Positions 34,468-43,945 are shown, counted from the first letter of the stretch. The stretch: 64,000 nt of DNA from Microbacterium endophyticum (GCF_011047135.1 NZ_CP049255.1:186001-250000), one strand, 5' to 3'. A program made the numbers and translations. Notes: generated by a model from the sequence alone, not told the origin.

Positions 34468-35513
34468 CAGCCGCGCGTAATTCCAGAGACATCGTGCAAG
34501 AAGCCGACGCGTCCATCTTCGTGACGAACGACGAACACTTCACCACGATCTTCGATGACGAGAGCCCAAGCTGTCGGTCCGACACTGAAGATCGGGTTTC
34601 CTTGCACGTCAAGAACATCCCGCTCGACCGGCGAGAGGGCCCAAAAAGCTTGATGGGATGCGATCGGCTGCACCGTTGTGGTGACATCTTCCGTCGTGTG
34701 ATTCGGTTCAGTGCTTGCTGCCTGAGTAGAGAGCGAGGCGAATGCATCGGGAGCGTACGCATCTGTCACAGCGTCATCGGCGGAATTCGCGGCGGGAGCC
34801 GGAGCGGTTTGCACGGGTACTGGTGCCGGGCGTGGACGGTCGACGACCTTGCGTACCGGCCTTGCGTTTCGGTGCGCCGGCGCCTCTGGGCGTCCGGCGA
34901 AATCGTCTTTGAGCGTCGGCAGGAACGGCGCGAAGACAGTGAGCACAACTCCGCCAGCCATCAGGAACAGCTCGACCCACGCAACCCACGAGTGAAGCCA
35001 TGGTCCGCCCTGAGCGGCGAACGCGACCGAGTCCCAAACCATTTGCAGCCACAGCATTGCTGACACCGAGAACGCAACGGAAGCAAATTGGTCGATCCCG
35101 AGAGATCCCACGCGACGGATGCCTTCGGGCGAAAGTCGACGCATGACCACCAAGATCACGGCGAGAGTCGGAAGGCCGATCGTGAGAATCCATGAGAGCC
35201 CCGAAGTCCACACCGAGTTGAACCCGACACTCGCGACCGAAAAGAACGATACGACGAAAGAGACGAACCACACCGACATGAGTGAAATTTCGCGGATCGA
35301 GAACGGACCCACACCGTATTGCACGTCGTCAGCAGGGGGCGGGGTAACAGAGACCGCGCCCGAAACAGGTGCTTCGGCCTCGGCGTACTCGGCGACAGCT
35401 TCTTCAGCAATAGCGGTATCGGTGACTTCGCCTGGAGCGGCTGCCTCAGCCGGAGCTTCACTCACGTTCGCGTCGTCAGCCGGAACTGTCGCGTCTCGTT
35501 CTTCATTCGTCAC
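34467..35513 (-). CDS. Uncharacterised membrane protein between dnaE and hisD
   Basis: A ~348-residue protein with an acidic Ala/Glu-rich cytoplasmic N-terminus (~75 residues), four or five hydrophobic helices (for example IREISLMSVWFVSFVVSFFSV, SWILTIGLPTLAVILVVM, FASVAFSVSAMLWLQMVWD and WVAWVELFLMAGGVVLTVFAPF), and a Pro/Ala-rich linker. A C-terminal ~60-residue soluble domain follows (FWALSPVERDVLD...RHEDGRVGFLHDVSGITRG). The GTG at 35513 (VTNEERDATVPA) is chosen because GGAGGG lies 7 bases upstream. It is coupled to hisD by a 1-base TGATG overlap. The family is unknown to me; similar genes sit at this place in related actinobacteria. Confidence 0.75.
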   Translation of the reverse strand: MTNEERDATVPADDANVSEAPAEAAAPGEVTDTAIAEEAVAEYAEAEAPVSGAVSVTPPPADDVQYGVGPFSIREISLMSVWFVSFVVSFFSVASVGFNSVWTSGLSWILTIGLPTLAVILVVMRRLSPEGIRRVGSLGIDQFASVAFSVSAMLWLQMVWDSVAFAAQGGPWLHSWVAWVELFLMAGGVVLTVFAPFLPTLKDDFAGRPEAPAHRNARPVRKVVDRPRPAPVPVQTAPAPAANSADDAVTDAYAPDAFASLSTQAASTEPNHTTEDVTTTVQPIASHQAFWALSPVERDVLDVQGNPIFSVGPTAWALVIEDRGEVFVVRHEDGRVGFLHDVSGITRG

Positions 35514-35585
35514 GAAAAATCCCTCCATTCGATGCGATTTCGCACCCCTCTCGATCTTACCCGCGCCGCAGCGCAATCCCAGAGA

Positions 35586-38500
35586 TCAGCCGAGACAGTT
35601 CGGCCCGAGCAGACCTTTGAGATCTCCGAAGAGGTCTGCCGTCACCCGAACGGGGTGCGGCACCTCGAAGACCTTCGCGGTCGACCCCTTGTGAAGCTTG
35701 AGCGTCACTTCGGTCTCGCCAGCGTGCCGGGTAAGCACCGAAGCCAGGTCGCGCACGACGCTCTCAGTCGCACGGCTCTCGGGGAGCAGCAGTACCAGCG
35801 GGCCGGTCGCATCCATCGACCCGAGATCAGGGGAAAACGCCGACTGCGCGTGAAGGTTCATTCCGTCATCACGTCGGGACACTCGACCTCGCACCACCAA
35901 GATCGCGTCCGCTTGCAGCATCGACGCGAACTCCGTGTATGTCTTACCCATGAACATGACGGTGATTTCACCGTTGAAGTCCTCGACGGTGATCATGCCG
36001 TACGGGTTGCCGCTCTGTTTTGCTACGCGGTGCTGCACACTCGTCACAAGGCCCGCGATGGTCACCTGGTCACCGTCTGCGAGGTCCTCGGACGCAAGCA
36101 GGTTGTGAATCGACAGCGATGCATGTTTGGCAAGTGGTACTTCGAGGCCCGCCAGTGGGTGGTCTGAAACGTAGAGGCCGAGCATCTCACGCTCAAAAGC
36201 GAGCTTGTCTTTCTTCGTCCACTCGGGTCGCTCTGGGACCTTTGCCGGCATGATCTCTTCGGTTTCGTCGTAGAGGCTGTCGAAGTCGAAGCCGATAGCT
36301 CCGGTCGCGGCTTTTCGCTTCGTCTCGACGGCAGCTTCGGTGGCATCCTCGTGGATCTCTAAGAGCGCCCGACGCGTTGACCCCAACGAATCGAAAGCCC
36401 CCGCCTTGATCAGCGACTCGACAGTGCGTTTATTCGCCACGTGCAGCGGCACTTTGGTCAAGAAGTCGTGAAAACTCACAAAGCTGTCATCAGCGCGAGC
36501 AGTCACAATTCCGTCGACCACGTTGGCACCGACATTTCGAACCGCACCGAGGCCGAAACGGATGTCTTCGCCGACGGCGGCGAAGTATCGGATCGATTCG
36601 CCCACGTCGGGTGGCAGAACCTTGATACCCATTCGACGACACTCGTTGAGGTAAACCGCGAGCTTATCCTTCGAGTCGCCGACGCTCGTGAGAAGCGCCG
36701 CCATGTATTCGGCGGGGTAATGCGCTTTCAGGTACGCAGTCCAATAAGCGATGAGACCGTATGCAGCGGAGTGTGCTTTGTTGAACGCGTAGTCGGAGAA
36801 CGGCAGCAGAATGTCCCACAGCGTTTTGACCGCGGCATCCGAATACCCGTTTGCCTTCATGCCCGCTTCGAAGCCCTCGAACTGCTTATCCAGCTCCGAC
36901 TTCTTCTTCTTGCCCATGGCACGGCGCAGAATATCTGCCTGCCCGAGCGTGAATCCGGCAACCTTCTGAGCGATCGCCATCACCTGTTCTTGATAGATGA
37001 TGAGGCCGTAGCTCGTGCTCAGTACCTCTTCGAGTGCCTCTTCGAGCTCCGGGTGGATCGGCGTGATCGGTTGCTGCCCCGTCTTTCGCAGAGCGTAGTT
37101 GATGTGCGAATTCGCACCCATCGGCCCCGGCCGGTAGAGCGCGATGACGGCTGAGATGTCTTCGAAGTTGTCAGGTTTCATCAGGCGCAAGAGCGAACGC
37201 ATCGGCCCGCCATCGAGCTGGAAGACGCCGAGAGTGTCACCTCGGGAGAGGAGCTCGTACGCTCCGCGATCGTCGAACGTGAGTTCTTCGAGCACGAGCG
37301 GCTCGCCTCGGTTGGCCTCGATGTTGTCGAGCGCGTCGTTGATGATTGTGAGGTTACGCAACCCCAAAAAGTCCATCTTGATGAGCCCGAGCGACTCACA
37401 CGATGGGTAGTCGAACTGCGTGACGATCTGCCCATCTTGTTCACGACGCATGATGGGGATGATGTCGAGCAGAGGTTCGCTCGACATGATGACGCCGGCC
37501 GCGTGAACGCCCCATTGGCGCTTCAGGTTTTCAAGACCGACGGCAGTGTCGAACACTGTCTTGGCTTCGGCGTCGGTCTCGATGAGCGTACGAAACTCCC
37601 CCGCTTCCTTGAAGCGCGGGTGATCCTTGTCGAACATGCCACCGAGCGGCATATCTTTACCCATCACCGGCGGCGGCATTGCCTTCGTTAGGCGTTCGCC
37701 CATGCTGAAGGGAAAACCGAGCACGCGGCCCGCATCTTTCAACGCCTGTTTCGCCTTGATAGTGCCGTACGTGACAATTTGAGCGACTCGATCATCGCCG
37801 TACTTCTCAGTGACGTATTGGATGACTTCGCCACGGCGACGGTCGTCGAAGTCGACGTCGAAGTCGGGCATTGAGACGCGATCGGGGTTCAAGAAACGCT
37901 CGAAGATCAGACCGTGCTGAAGCGGGTCGAGGTCGGTGATGCGCATGGCGTACGCGGCCATCGAACCTGCACCCGATCCGCGTCCTGGACCGACGCGGAT
38001 GCCGTTGTCTTTTGCCCAGTTGATGAAGTCCGCGACGACGAGGAAGTAGCCCGGGAATCCCATCTGCACGATGACGCCGGTTTCGTACTCGGCTTGCTTT
38101 CGCACCGCGTCGGGAATGCCGTCCGGATAACGAAAATTGAGCCCGTTCTCGACTTCTTTGACGAACCATGATTCTTCGGTCTCGCCATCGGGAACGGGGT
38201 AACGAGGCATGTAGTTCGCACTCGTGTTGAACTCAACCTCCGACCGCTCCGCGATCAACAGCGTGTTGTCGCATGCTTCGGGGTAGTCGCGAAAGATCTG
38301 GCGCATTTCGGCGGCGGTTTTGACGTAGTAGCCGTCACCGTCGAACTTGAACCGCTTCGGATCGTCGAGGGTTGTTCCCGACTGCACGCAGAGGAGCGCT
38401 GCGTGACTCGTCGACTCGTGCTGGTGTGTGTAATGGAGGTCGTTCGTGGCGACGAGCGGAATATCAAGATCCTTCGATATCTTGACGAGGTCGCTCATGA

Positions 38501-39107
38501 CCCGACGCTCGATCGAGAGGCCGTGATCCATGATCTCGGCGAAGTAATTCTCTTTGCCGAAGATGTCTTGAAACTCCGCCGCCGCCGCTCGGGCCGCATC
38601 GTACTGACCGAGTCGCAACCGAGTCTGCACTTCGCCCGACGGGCAACCGGTGGTCGCGATGAGGCCGTCGGAATACTTCTGAAGCAGCTCCCGGTCCATG
38701 CGGGGCTTGAAGTAGTAGCCTTCGAGGCTCGCGAGCGATGACAGTCTGAAGAGATTGTGCATGCCCTGAGTCGAATGAGACAGCAGAGTCATGTGGGTGT
38801 ACGCGCCAGCACCCGAAACATCGTCACTGTTTTGCTCTGGTCCGCCCCAGCGAACGCGCGATTTATCGCTGCGGTGGGTGCCAGGCGTGACGTAGGCCTC
38901 GATACCGATGATCGGCTTGATCCCGGCATCCTTCGCGGTCTTGTAGAACTCGTAGGCGGCAAAAGTGTTGCCATGGTCAGTGACCGCGAGCGCTGGCATT
39001 TCAAGCCGCGCCGCTTCCTGAACCATCGGCCCAATGCGAGCTGCTCCATCGAGCATCGAGTACTCGCTGTGCACGTGCAGGTGTACGAAAGAGTCGGATG
39101 CCACCAC
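35586..39107 (-). CDS. dnaE: DNA polymerase III subunit alpha
   Basis: DnaE is the replicative polymerase. The N-terminal PHP domain (HLHVHSEYSMLDG, ALAVTDHGNTFAAYEF, IIGIEAYVTPG) keeps its metal ligands, as expected for actinobacterial DnaE1 that proofreads through PHP. The polymerase core has PGRGSGAGSMAAYAM and the catalytic aspartates of PDFDVDFDDRRRGE. The tail carries an OB-fold (VTIAGLVTSVQHRVAKQSGNPYGMITVED). Length of 1173 residues is normal. Tandem GTG codons at 39107 and 39104; either may start. It leads the dnaE-membrane protein-hisD-nrdR-pyrD run. Confidence 0.97.
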   Translation of the reverse strand: MVASDSFVHLHVHSEYSMLDGAARIGPMVQEAARLEMPALAVTDHGNTFAAYEFYKTAKDAGIKPIIGIEAYVTPGTHRSDKSRVRWGGPEQNSDDVSGAGAYTHMTLLSHSTQGMHNLFRLSSLASLEGYYFKPRMDRELLQKYSDGLIATTGCPSGEVQTRLRLGQYDAARAAAAEFQDIFGKENYFAEIMDHGLSIERRVMSDLVKISKDLDIPLVATNDLHYTHQHESTSHAALLCVQSGTTLDDPKRFKFDGDGYYVKTAAEMRQIFRDYPEACDNTLLIAERSEVEFNTSANYMPRYPVPDGETEESWFVKEVENGLNFRYPDGIPDAVRKQAEYETGVIVQMGFPGYFLVVADFINWAKDNGIRVGPGRGSGAGSMAAYAMRITDLDPLQHGLIFERFLNPDRVSMPDFDVDFDDRRRGEVIQYVTEKYGDDRVAQIVTYGTIKAKQALKDAGRVLGFPFSMGERLTKAMPPPVMGKDMPLGGMFDKDHPRFKEAGEFRTLIETDAEAKTVFDTAVGLENLKRQWGVHAAGVIMSSEPLLDIIPIMRREQDGQIVTQFDYPSCESLGLIKMDFLGLRNLTIINDALDNIEANRGEPLVLEELTFDDRGAYELLSRGDTLGVFQLDGGPMRSLLRLMKPDNFEDISAVIALYRPGPMGANSHINYALRKTGQQPITPIHPELEEALEEVLSTSYGLIIYQEQVMAIAQKVAGFTLGQADILRRAMGKKKKSELDKQFEGFEAGMKANGYSDAAVKTLWDILLPFSDYAFNKAHSAAYGLIAYWTAYLKAHYPAEYMAALLTSVGDSKDKLAVYLNECRRMGIKVLPPDVGESIRYFAAVGEDIRFGLGAVRNVGANVVDGIVTARADDSFVSFHDFLTKVPLHVANKRTVESLIKAGAFDSLGSTRRALLEIHEDATEAAVETKRKAATGAIGFDFDSLYDETEEIMPAKVPERPEWTKKDKLAFEREMLGLYVSDHPLAGLEVPLAKHASLSIHNLLASEDLADGDQVTIAGLVTSVQHRVAKQSGNPYGMITVEDFNGEITVMFMGKTYTEFASMLQADAILVVRGRVSRRDDGMNLHAQSAFSPDLGSMDATGPLVLLLPESRATESVVRDLASVLTRHAGETEVTLKLHKGSTAKVFEVPHPVRVTADLFGDLKGLLGPNCLG

Positions 39108-39147
39108 CCGATTCTACGTTCGAGAATGACTCCGGGAACCGCTCAGC

Positions 39148-40329
39148 TCAAGACTTTTCGAGCGCAACCTCCTGTGGCGCAGAAAGACGCGAGCGAACCG
39201 CTGGAATGACGAGCAGAAGCAGAAGTGCGGGCACCGCGAATGCAATGACGGCTCCCCCAGTGTCGAGCAGCAAGCCCACTCCGACCGCTCCGACGAGCGC
39301 GCCGGCATAGTTGTAGAGATTGACTCGCGCCACGACTTCATCGCTACGATCCGGGTCGATTCGACCAGCCATGCTGAAAGCAATCGGTACGAGCACTCCC
39401 ACGCAGAGACCGCTGAGAGTGAAGCCCACGAGAGCCGCGCCGACGGTCGGAAGAAACGCGATAGCGAAGCCGCCGACTGCCCCGACGATACCCGCAGCGA
39501 TGATGAGCCCACGCATCCCGATGCGACGCTGTAGTGGGTCGGTGGCGAGACGTGCGACGAGGACGGCAGACTGATACACCGCGTATCCGATCGGCGCAGC
39601 TGCCAACGCAACGCCTATCCCCACCAGATGTGAACTGCTCCAGGTGCTTACCCCTGAATCAATCGTGAAGGCTGCCAGAACGACGAGCCCTGCCACGGCG
39701 ACTGCCTTCCCGGGTAGCGGCCGCGTGTTCGATGCCCCGGAACGGCGTGCTGCGCGCTCAGGGTCGAGGTATCGGGCAACGACAACGATGAAAATTACCT
39801 GCAGAACCGCGGCGGCGACGAGAGCAAGAGTCGCGCCCGTGCCCGCAGTGAGCCCCGTAGACATGACGAGTGCACCCGTGATTGCACCGACGGTGTAGGC
39901 CGCGAAGAAGCGCCCAAGCACGGCGTGGCCCCACCGGCGCTGCACGAGTACGCCTTGCATGTTTGACGCCGCATCGATCAGCCCCAAGCCAACACCGTAA
40001 AGTGCAATCGCCGCGACGAAGAGCACGACGCTCGGGCTCAGTGCAGCAACCAGAAGTCCGAGCGCTTGCATGCTAAAACCGATGACGACCGCGATCCGAC
40101 TATTGCGCCGCACGGCAATGAGATCGGCGATGAGGGATCCTCCCGCCGCGGCGATACACACTCCGAGGAGAATGACCGCAACAAGAGTCTCATCGAGACC
40201 GTGACGCTCTTGGAAGGAAGGCAAAGCGGTGACGACCACAGCGTATCCGAGGCCCTGGACGCCGTACGCGAGGCCGACCGAAGCTGTCGTGGTTTTGAGT
40301 GGCAGCTCGTGCGTCCGACCTTGCGACAT
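39148..40329 (-). CDS. MFS transporter, last gene of a TetR-controlled operon
   Basis: A 393-residue major facilitator with twelve predicted helices; the N-terminal motif SVGLAYGVQGLGYAVVVTALPSFQERHGL and the second-helix AAGGSLIADLIAVRRNSR (MFS motif A variant) are seen. GGAGG is well placed 8 bases before the ATG at 40329, and it starts 1 base after the aminotransferase stop. It is probably an exporter for a product or substrate of the preceding enzymes. Substrate unknown. 40 bases separate it from dnaE. Confidence 0.85.
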   Translation of the reverse strand: MSQGRTHELPLKTTTASVGLAYGVQGLGYAVVVTALPSFQERHGLDETLVAVILLGVCIAAAGGSLIADLIAVRRNSRIAVVIGFSMQALGLLVAALSPSVVLFVAAIALYGVGLGLIDAASNMQGVLVQRRWGHAVLGRFFAAYTVGAITGALVMSTGLTAGTGATLALVAAAVLQVIFIVVVARYLDPERAARRSGASNTRPLPGKAVAVAGLVVLAAFTIDSGVSTWSSSHLVGIGVALAAAPIGYAVYQSAVLVARLATDPLQRRIGMRGLIIAAGIVGAVGGFAIAFLPTVGAALVGFTLSGLCVGVLVPIAFSMAGRIDPDRSDEVVARVNLYNYAGALVGAVGVGLLLDTGGAVIAFAVPALLLLLVIPAVRSRLSAPQEVALEKS

Positions 40330-40330
40330 C

Positions 40331-41614
40331 TCAGTGTCCTCCGTGACGACGACCAGCCACGACGGCGAACGCGTCGTGCGCAATCTCGATCGTGCGGTCG
40401 ATATCGTCATCCGTCAAGGCCGCGTTGATGAAGTGATTGTGATGCGACGTTACGAAAACGCCGCGTTGTACGCACTCGGCGACCCACTCCTGATGCAGCA
40501 TCAACGAGCCGGTCGGATCATCGAGTCGGAGATAGAAAAGTGCTGGTGCACCCGATGCAATCATCGAGAGCCCGTGATCTGCCGCCGCGGAAACGAGACC
40601 ATCGGTCAAACGACGACCAAGGCTCTCGAACAAAGCCGGAGCGTCGAGCTCGGCAAGTTTCGTGATGGTGGCGATTCCGGCAGCGAATGGAACGGCACTC
40701 ATCCAGTAACTACCGGTATAGGTGATGCTGCTCACCGCTTCTTTTAGTGAATCCTTGCCGCACAGAGCAGAGACGTTGTACCCGTTCGCGAGTGCCTTAC
40801 AAAAGCAGATCAGGTCGGCTTCAAATCCGAAGTAGTGATCGCTGCCGGCAAGGTCCAACCGGAATCCGGCTCGAACATCATCGACGATCAACACCACTCC
40901 GTGCTCGGAGCATAGGCGCCGCACCTGCTGCCAGTAGTCAGCTGCAGGCAGCTCATTGTCGGTGAAGTTTCCATGCATGTAGGGCTGGGCGATGAGCGCC
41001 GCGACTTCGCCGCGGTAGTCAGCGAGCATCTGTCGTAAAGCACCGAGGTCGTTCCAGGGCACCATCAGATTGTTCGCGACGTCTTCTTCGAGAACGCCGG
41101 GGTAATCAAGCTTCTGCGTCCACGGTGCGACACCGTGGTAGTAGCCCTTGACGAAGACTATTTTTTTGCGACCGGTCGCCGCCCGTGCCGTCATGATCGC
41201 AAGCGTCGTGGTGTCTCCACCGTTCTTCGCAAAAAAGGCCCAATCAGCGCTCGCGACGGTATCGACAAGCAGCTCGGCAAAGTCGATCATGATGCTGGAG
41301 GGCAACGTGACGACGTCTTCACGCCGCGCTTGATCATTCGCCGCGGCTGCAACATCGGGATCGTTGTACCCGAGCACGTTCGGTCCGTAACCGCACATGT
41401 AATCGATGTACTCGTTGCCATCGAGGTCCCAAAAGCGCGTTCCTTCTGCCCGCGAAGAGAACTTGGGGAATGCGTCGTGCGGAATGTGAAGTCCTTCGGC
41501 GGGACCGAGGTGCCCGGGGATGCCTGCGGGAATCACTCGGGCGGCACGGGCGAATGCTTCGCGACTCTTGTCGAAACGAAACGGCGTGGTGGCTGTGGGT
41601 GTTGCGAGAGTCAT
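40331..41614 (-). CDS. Class III PLP-dependent aminotransferase (GSAM-like)
   Basis: A 427-residue enzyme of the glutamate-1-semialdehyde aminomutase/omega-aminotransferase fold. Signature segments: GNEYIDYMCGYGPNVLGYNDPDV, FFAKNGGDTTTLAIMTARAATGR, KGYYHGVAPW, and the PLP pocket VVLIVDDVRAGFR with the Schiff-base Lys in LICFCKALANGYNVSAL. The usual DEV(x)TGFR is DDVRAGFR here. It is too divergent from HemL to be the heme enzyme. It moves an amino group to or from an unknown aldehyde or keto substrate. It is the fourth gene of the operon and directly precedes the MFS gene. Confidence 0.87.
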   Translation of the reverse strand: MTLATPTATTPFRFDKSREAFARAARVIPAGIPGHLGPAEGLHIPHDAFPKFSSRAEGTRFWDLDGNEYIDYMCGYGPNVLGYNDPDVAAAANDQARREDVVTLPSSIMIDFAELLVDTVASADWAFFAKNGGDTTTLAIMTARAATGRKKIVFVKGYYHGVAPWTQKLDYPGVLEEDVANNLMVPWNDLGALRQMLADYRGEVAALIAQPYMHGNFTDNELPAADYWQQVRRLCSEHGVVLIVDDVRAGFRLDLAGSDHYFGFEADLICFCKALANGYNVSALCGKDSLKEAVSSITYTGSYWMSAVPFAAGIATITKLAELDAPALFESLGRRLTDGLVSAAADHGLSMIASGAPALFYLRLDDPTGSLMLHQEWVAECVQRGVFVTSHHNHFINAALTDDDIDRTIEIAHDAFAVVAGRRHGGH

Positions 41615-41620
41615 TTCAGT

Positions 41621-42394
41621 TCACTTTCCGAGGTACTGGCCGACGCGGTCGAGGATGCGGTTGGTGTTGTCTACGAGCGGGATATAGCCGCGCATTGCAA
41701 TGCGCCCATCGCAGACACAGGCGAGCGCGCTTTCTCGCCCTGCGATCACGTCACCCGCTGTCGCGAGATTCGCGAAACCGAACACTGCCCGCGCTGGCGA
41801 TGCGCCGGCGGGCACGAGGGTGAGGCGATGTTTCTCGACACTGATGCGATACCGCAGCGAATCCCCCACTTCGATATCGAGTTCGCCGTCCGCCATCTGC
41901 GCCGCACTGAAGCGTCCGCTGCGATCCGCGTTGGCGACGATCGTGATGGCGTTGACCGCGACGTTCAGCGTCAGCAGGCTGCTCGCCTCAAAAAAGTCTT
42001 CGTCCGAGAGGGCTTCCGTCGTCGGCTCGAGATATTTTGCGAGCAAAGCCGTCAATGGAGTGAAGACACCCGTGAGAAATCGCAAACCTCGCGGGCCTGC
42101 AAGCGGGATCGGCTGAGCATCTCCAGCAATCACGGCATTCAGGTGCGCGGCAGAGCGGAAGTAAAGACGCGCTCTCGTACCGCGGGGCTCACCGCCTTCT
42201 TCGATACCGTCGGGTGAGAAGACCAGGCGCGAATGAATACCTCCCACGATTGCCAGATCGAGCGTGACGGGACTTGAGAGCTCCGCAACGAGAGAATTCG
42301 CGGCTGGAACAAGTTCCACGAGCCTTGGGAGAGTGCCGAAAACGGCGTGCAAATTGATGGCGGCGAGAACCGTGTCATCGGTATCAGTGAGCAT
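41621..42394 (-). CDS. SCP-2-like sterol/lipid-carrier domain protein
   Basis: A 257-residue protein without membrane helices. Its C-terminal half (RFSAAQMADGELDIEVGDSLRYRISVEKHR...VFGFANLATAGDVIAGRESALACVCDGRIAMRGYIPLVDNTNRILDRVG) matches the SCP-2 lipid-binding fold in its Gly/Asp-rich loops and final helix. The N-terminal part is similar in character and may be a second, degenerate copy. SCP-2 proteins bind hydrophobic ligands. It overlaps the tetR gene by 11 bases and lies 6 bases before the aminotransferase. Confidence 0.65.
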   Translation of the reverse strand: MLTDTDDTVLAAINLHAVFGTLPRLVELVPAANSLVAELSSPVTLDLAIVGGIHSRLVFSPDGIEEGGEPRGTRARLYFRSAAHLNAVIAGDAQPIPLAGPRGLRFLTGVFTPLTALLAKYLEPTTEALSDEDFFEASSLLTLNVAVNAITIVANADRSGRFSAAQMADGELDIEVGDSLRYRISVEKHRLTLVPAGASPARAVFGFANLATAGDVIAGRESALACVCDGRIAMRGYIPLVDNTNRILDRVGQYLGK

Positions 42395-43001
42395 CGGGGG
42401 ATTCCTTGAGGGCTGGGCGGGTGTGAACGGTAAAAGCTGATGCGAAGAAGGCCGCCGTGCGTCGAGCAGCAACGCCATCTCCGTCGGCGAGGAACGTTGT
42501 TGTGATCCCATCGAGCGCGGCGATGAGAGATCGTGCGAGATCGGAGACCGGGAGGGTCCACTCGATGCCGCTTCGAAGGGCCGCAATACTCAAAAGATCG
42601 GTCGCTGTTTCGTAGTAGCCCATCCACTGCGACCGCATGCGACCCGACGGGTCTTTGCGGCGCGCGAAGAGACCCAGCTCCATAACGGCGAGTTCGCGCG
42701 TCGGATCTCGTTCGAGAACCGCGATATAGGCCTCGAGGCCGTCTCTCACCGCGTCTTCGACGGATGCCGATTCAAGAGTTCGACTCTCTGCAGCGATACG
42801 CTCCTCGTCAGTGACAGCATCCACGACGGCAGCCATGAGGTCGTCCTGCGACTCGAAAATGTAGTGGATCGCGCCGAGGGGCATGTCCGCTTCGGTTGCG
42901 ACCGCGCGCGTGGTGAGAGCTGAAACACCGCCGCGGACGATCACCCGAATGGCCGCCGCGACCAGTTCCTCGCGGCGCTGTGCGACTGGAATCCTCCGCA
43001 T
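42384..43001 (-). CDS. TetR/AcrR-family transcriptional regulator
   Basis: A 205-residue regulator. The N-terminal helix-turn-helix is RREELVAAAIRVIVRGGVSALTTRAVATEADMPLGAIHYIFESQDDLMAAVV, typical of TetR. The C-terminal ligand domain (residues ~60-195) is variable, as usual. ATG at 43001 overlaps the SDR stop (TGATG), and the SCP-2 gene overlaps its end by 11 bases. It probably represses its own operon through the palindrome at 43802-43817. The natural inducer is unknown. Confidence 0.93.
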   Translation of the reverse strand: MRRIPVAQRREELVAAAIRVIVRGGVSALTTRAVATEADMPLGAIHYIFESQDDLMAAVVDAVTDEERIAAESRTLESASVEDAVRDGLEAYIAVLERDPTRELAVMELGLFARRKDPSGRMRSQWMGYYETATDLLSIAALRSGIEWTLPVSDLARSLIAALDGITTTFLADGDGVAARRTAAFFASAFTVHTRPALKESPDAH

Positions 43002-43789
43002 CAGGATGCCTCGCCTACGAGCCGTGCAGCGACCGCGAGCCGCAACCGCCGCGGAGCGATGCGGGAAAGCGTGCCCTGAACCTGATTTCGTCTGCCGATG
43101 GTGAGGACAGGTCCCGGGCGCCGCCGCGAAAGGTGGTGAAAGGTGGCGTCTACAACCTGCGTGACCTCCGCAACGGCCCCCACTTTAAATGTTTCGCTAG
43201 CGGCCGCTGAGAAGAAACCTGTGTCAGTCGGCCCAGGACAAAGCGCGAGCACCCTGACGCCGCTACCTTTCATCTCTCGCCAGAGCGCCTCGGTGAGCGA
43301 AGTCACATAGGCCTTTGTCGCGGCGTAGACAGCCATGCCAGGCAACGGCTGATGCGATGCGTTGCTTGATACCTGCACAAGCACCCCGCGCGTTGCGACA
43401 AGTTGAGGCAGGAGTAACCGCGTAAGAATTGTGAGCGCAGCAACGTTGAGCAGGATTTCTGACGTCATCCGCGCGAGGTCTTCAACGATGAATTCGCCAG
43501 CCGTGCCAAACCCTGCGCTGTTGACCAGGCCCGATGCCGTCAATCCCCTCTCGGCGAGACTCGAAACCAGGCCCGCGGCGGAACTGAGATCAGCGAGGTC
43601 ACAATCGATCACCTCGACATGCACGCCGTGCGTGTCTCGCAGCGTCTGTGCGATGGCTTCGAGGAGCGATGCGCGACGCGCCACCAAAACCAGGTCGTTG
43701 CCACGCCGCGCGAATTCGTGCGCGAATCCCTCGCCGATGCCGGAGCTTGCGCCGGTGATGACGACAACGCGCCGCTGAATATCAACCAT
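43001..43789 (-). CDS. Classical short-chain dehydrogenase/reductase
   Basis: A 262-residue NAD(P)-dependent oxidoreductase. It has the cofactor loop VVVITGASSGIGEGFAHEFARRG, LVNSAGFG, catalytic Ser in VLVQVSSNASHQPLPGM, and the catalytic YAATKAYVTSLTEAL (Tyr and Lys) with LCPGPTDTGFF after. The C-terminal region is slightly longer than minimal SDRs. GGAGAG is close before the ATG at 43789. First gene of the operon, just downstream of the operator. Confidence 0.93.
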   Translation of the reverse strand: MVDIQRRVVVITGASSGIGEGFAHEFARRGNDLVLVARRASLLEAIAQTLRDTHGVHVEVIDCDLADLSSAAGLVSSLAERGLTASGLVNSAGFGTAGEFIVEDLARMTSEILLNVAALTILTRLLLPQLVATRGVLVQVSSNASHQPLPGMAVYAATKAYVTSLTEALWREMKGSGVRVLALCPGPTDTGFFSAAASETFKVGAVAEVTQVVDATFHHLSRRRPGPVLTIGRRNQVQGTLSRIAPRRLRLAVAARLVGEAS

Positions 43790-43801
43790 GTTCTCTCCAA
43801 G

Positions 43802-43817
43802 TTGGTCACTTGACCAA
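43802..43817. promoter_or_regulatory. Palindromic operator for the TetR-family regulator
   Basis: TTGGTCA-CT-TGACCAA is a perfect 7-bp inverted repeat with a 2-base spacer, 13 bases before the SDR start. A TATGTT -10-like hexamer (43821-43826, minus strand) lies immediately upstream, so the palindrome would cover the transcription start. Size and symmetry fit a TetR-type operator, and the tetR gene is the second gene of the operon. Confidence 0.7.
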
Positions 43818-43945
43818 AAACATAGAGGGAAAACCCCGCCCATCCGAACGGTTTGGCCGAGTATTAACGCGGCGGAAACAACCTTTAGCCTGGCCGACAC
43901 ATTCGTACGGAGCGCGAGGCCGGTCGGCCGCAGTACGGTGGCAAG

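Noticed and set aside
41135..42217. A 360-codon open frame opposite the aminotransferase and SCP2-like genes
   Set aside because: No domain; it crosses the junction of two well supported minus-strand genes.
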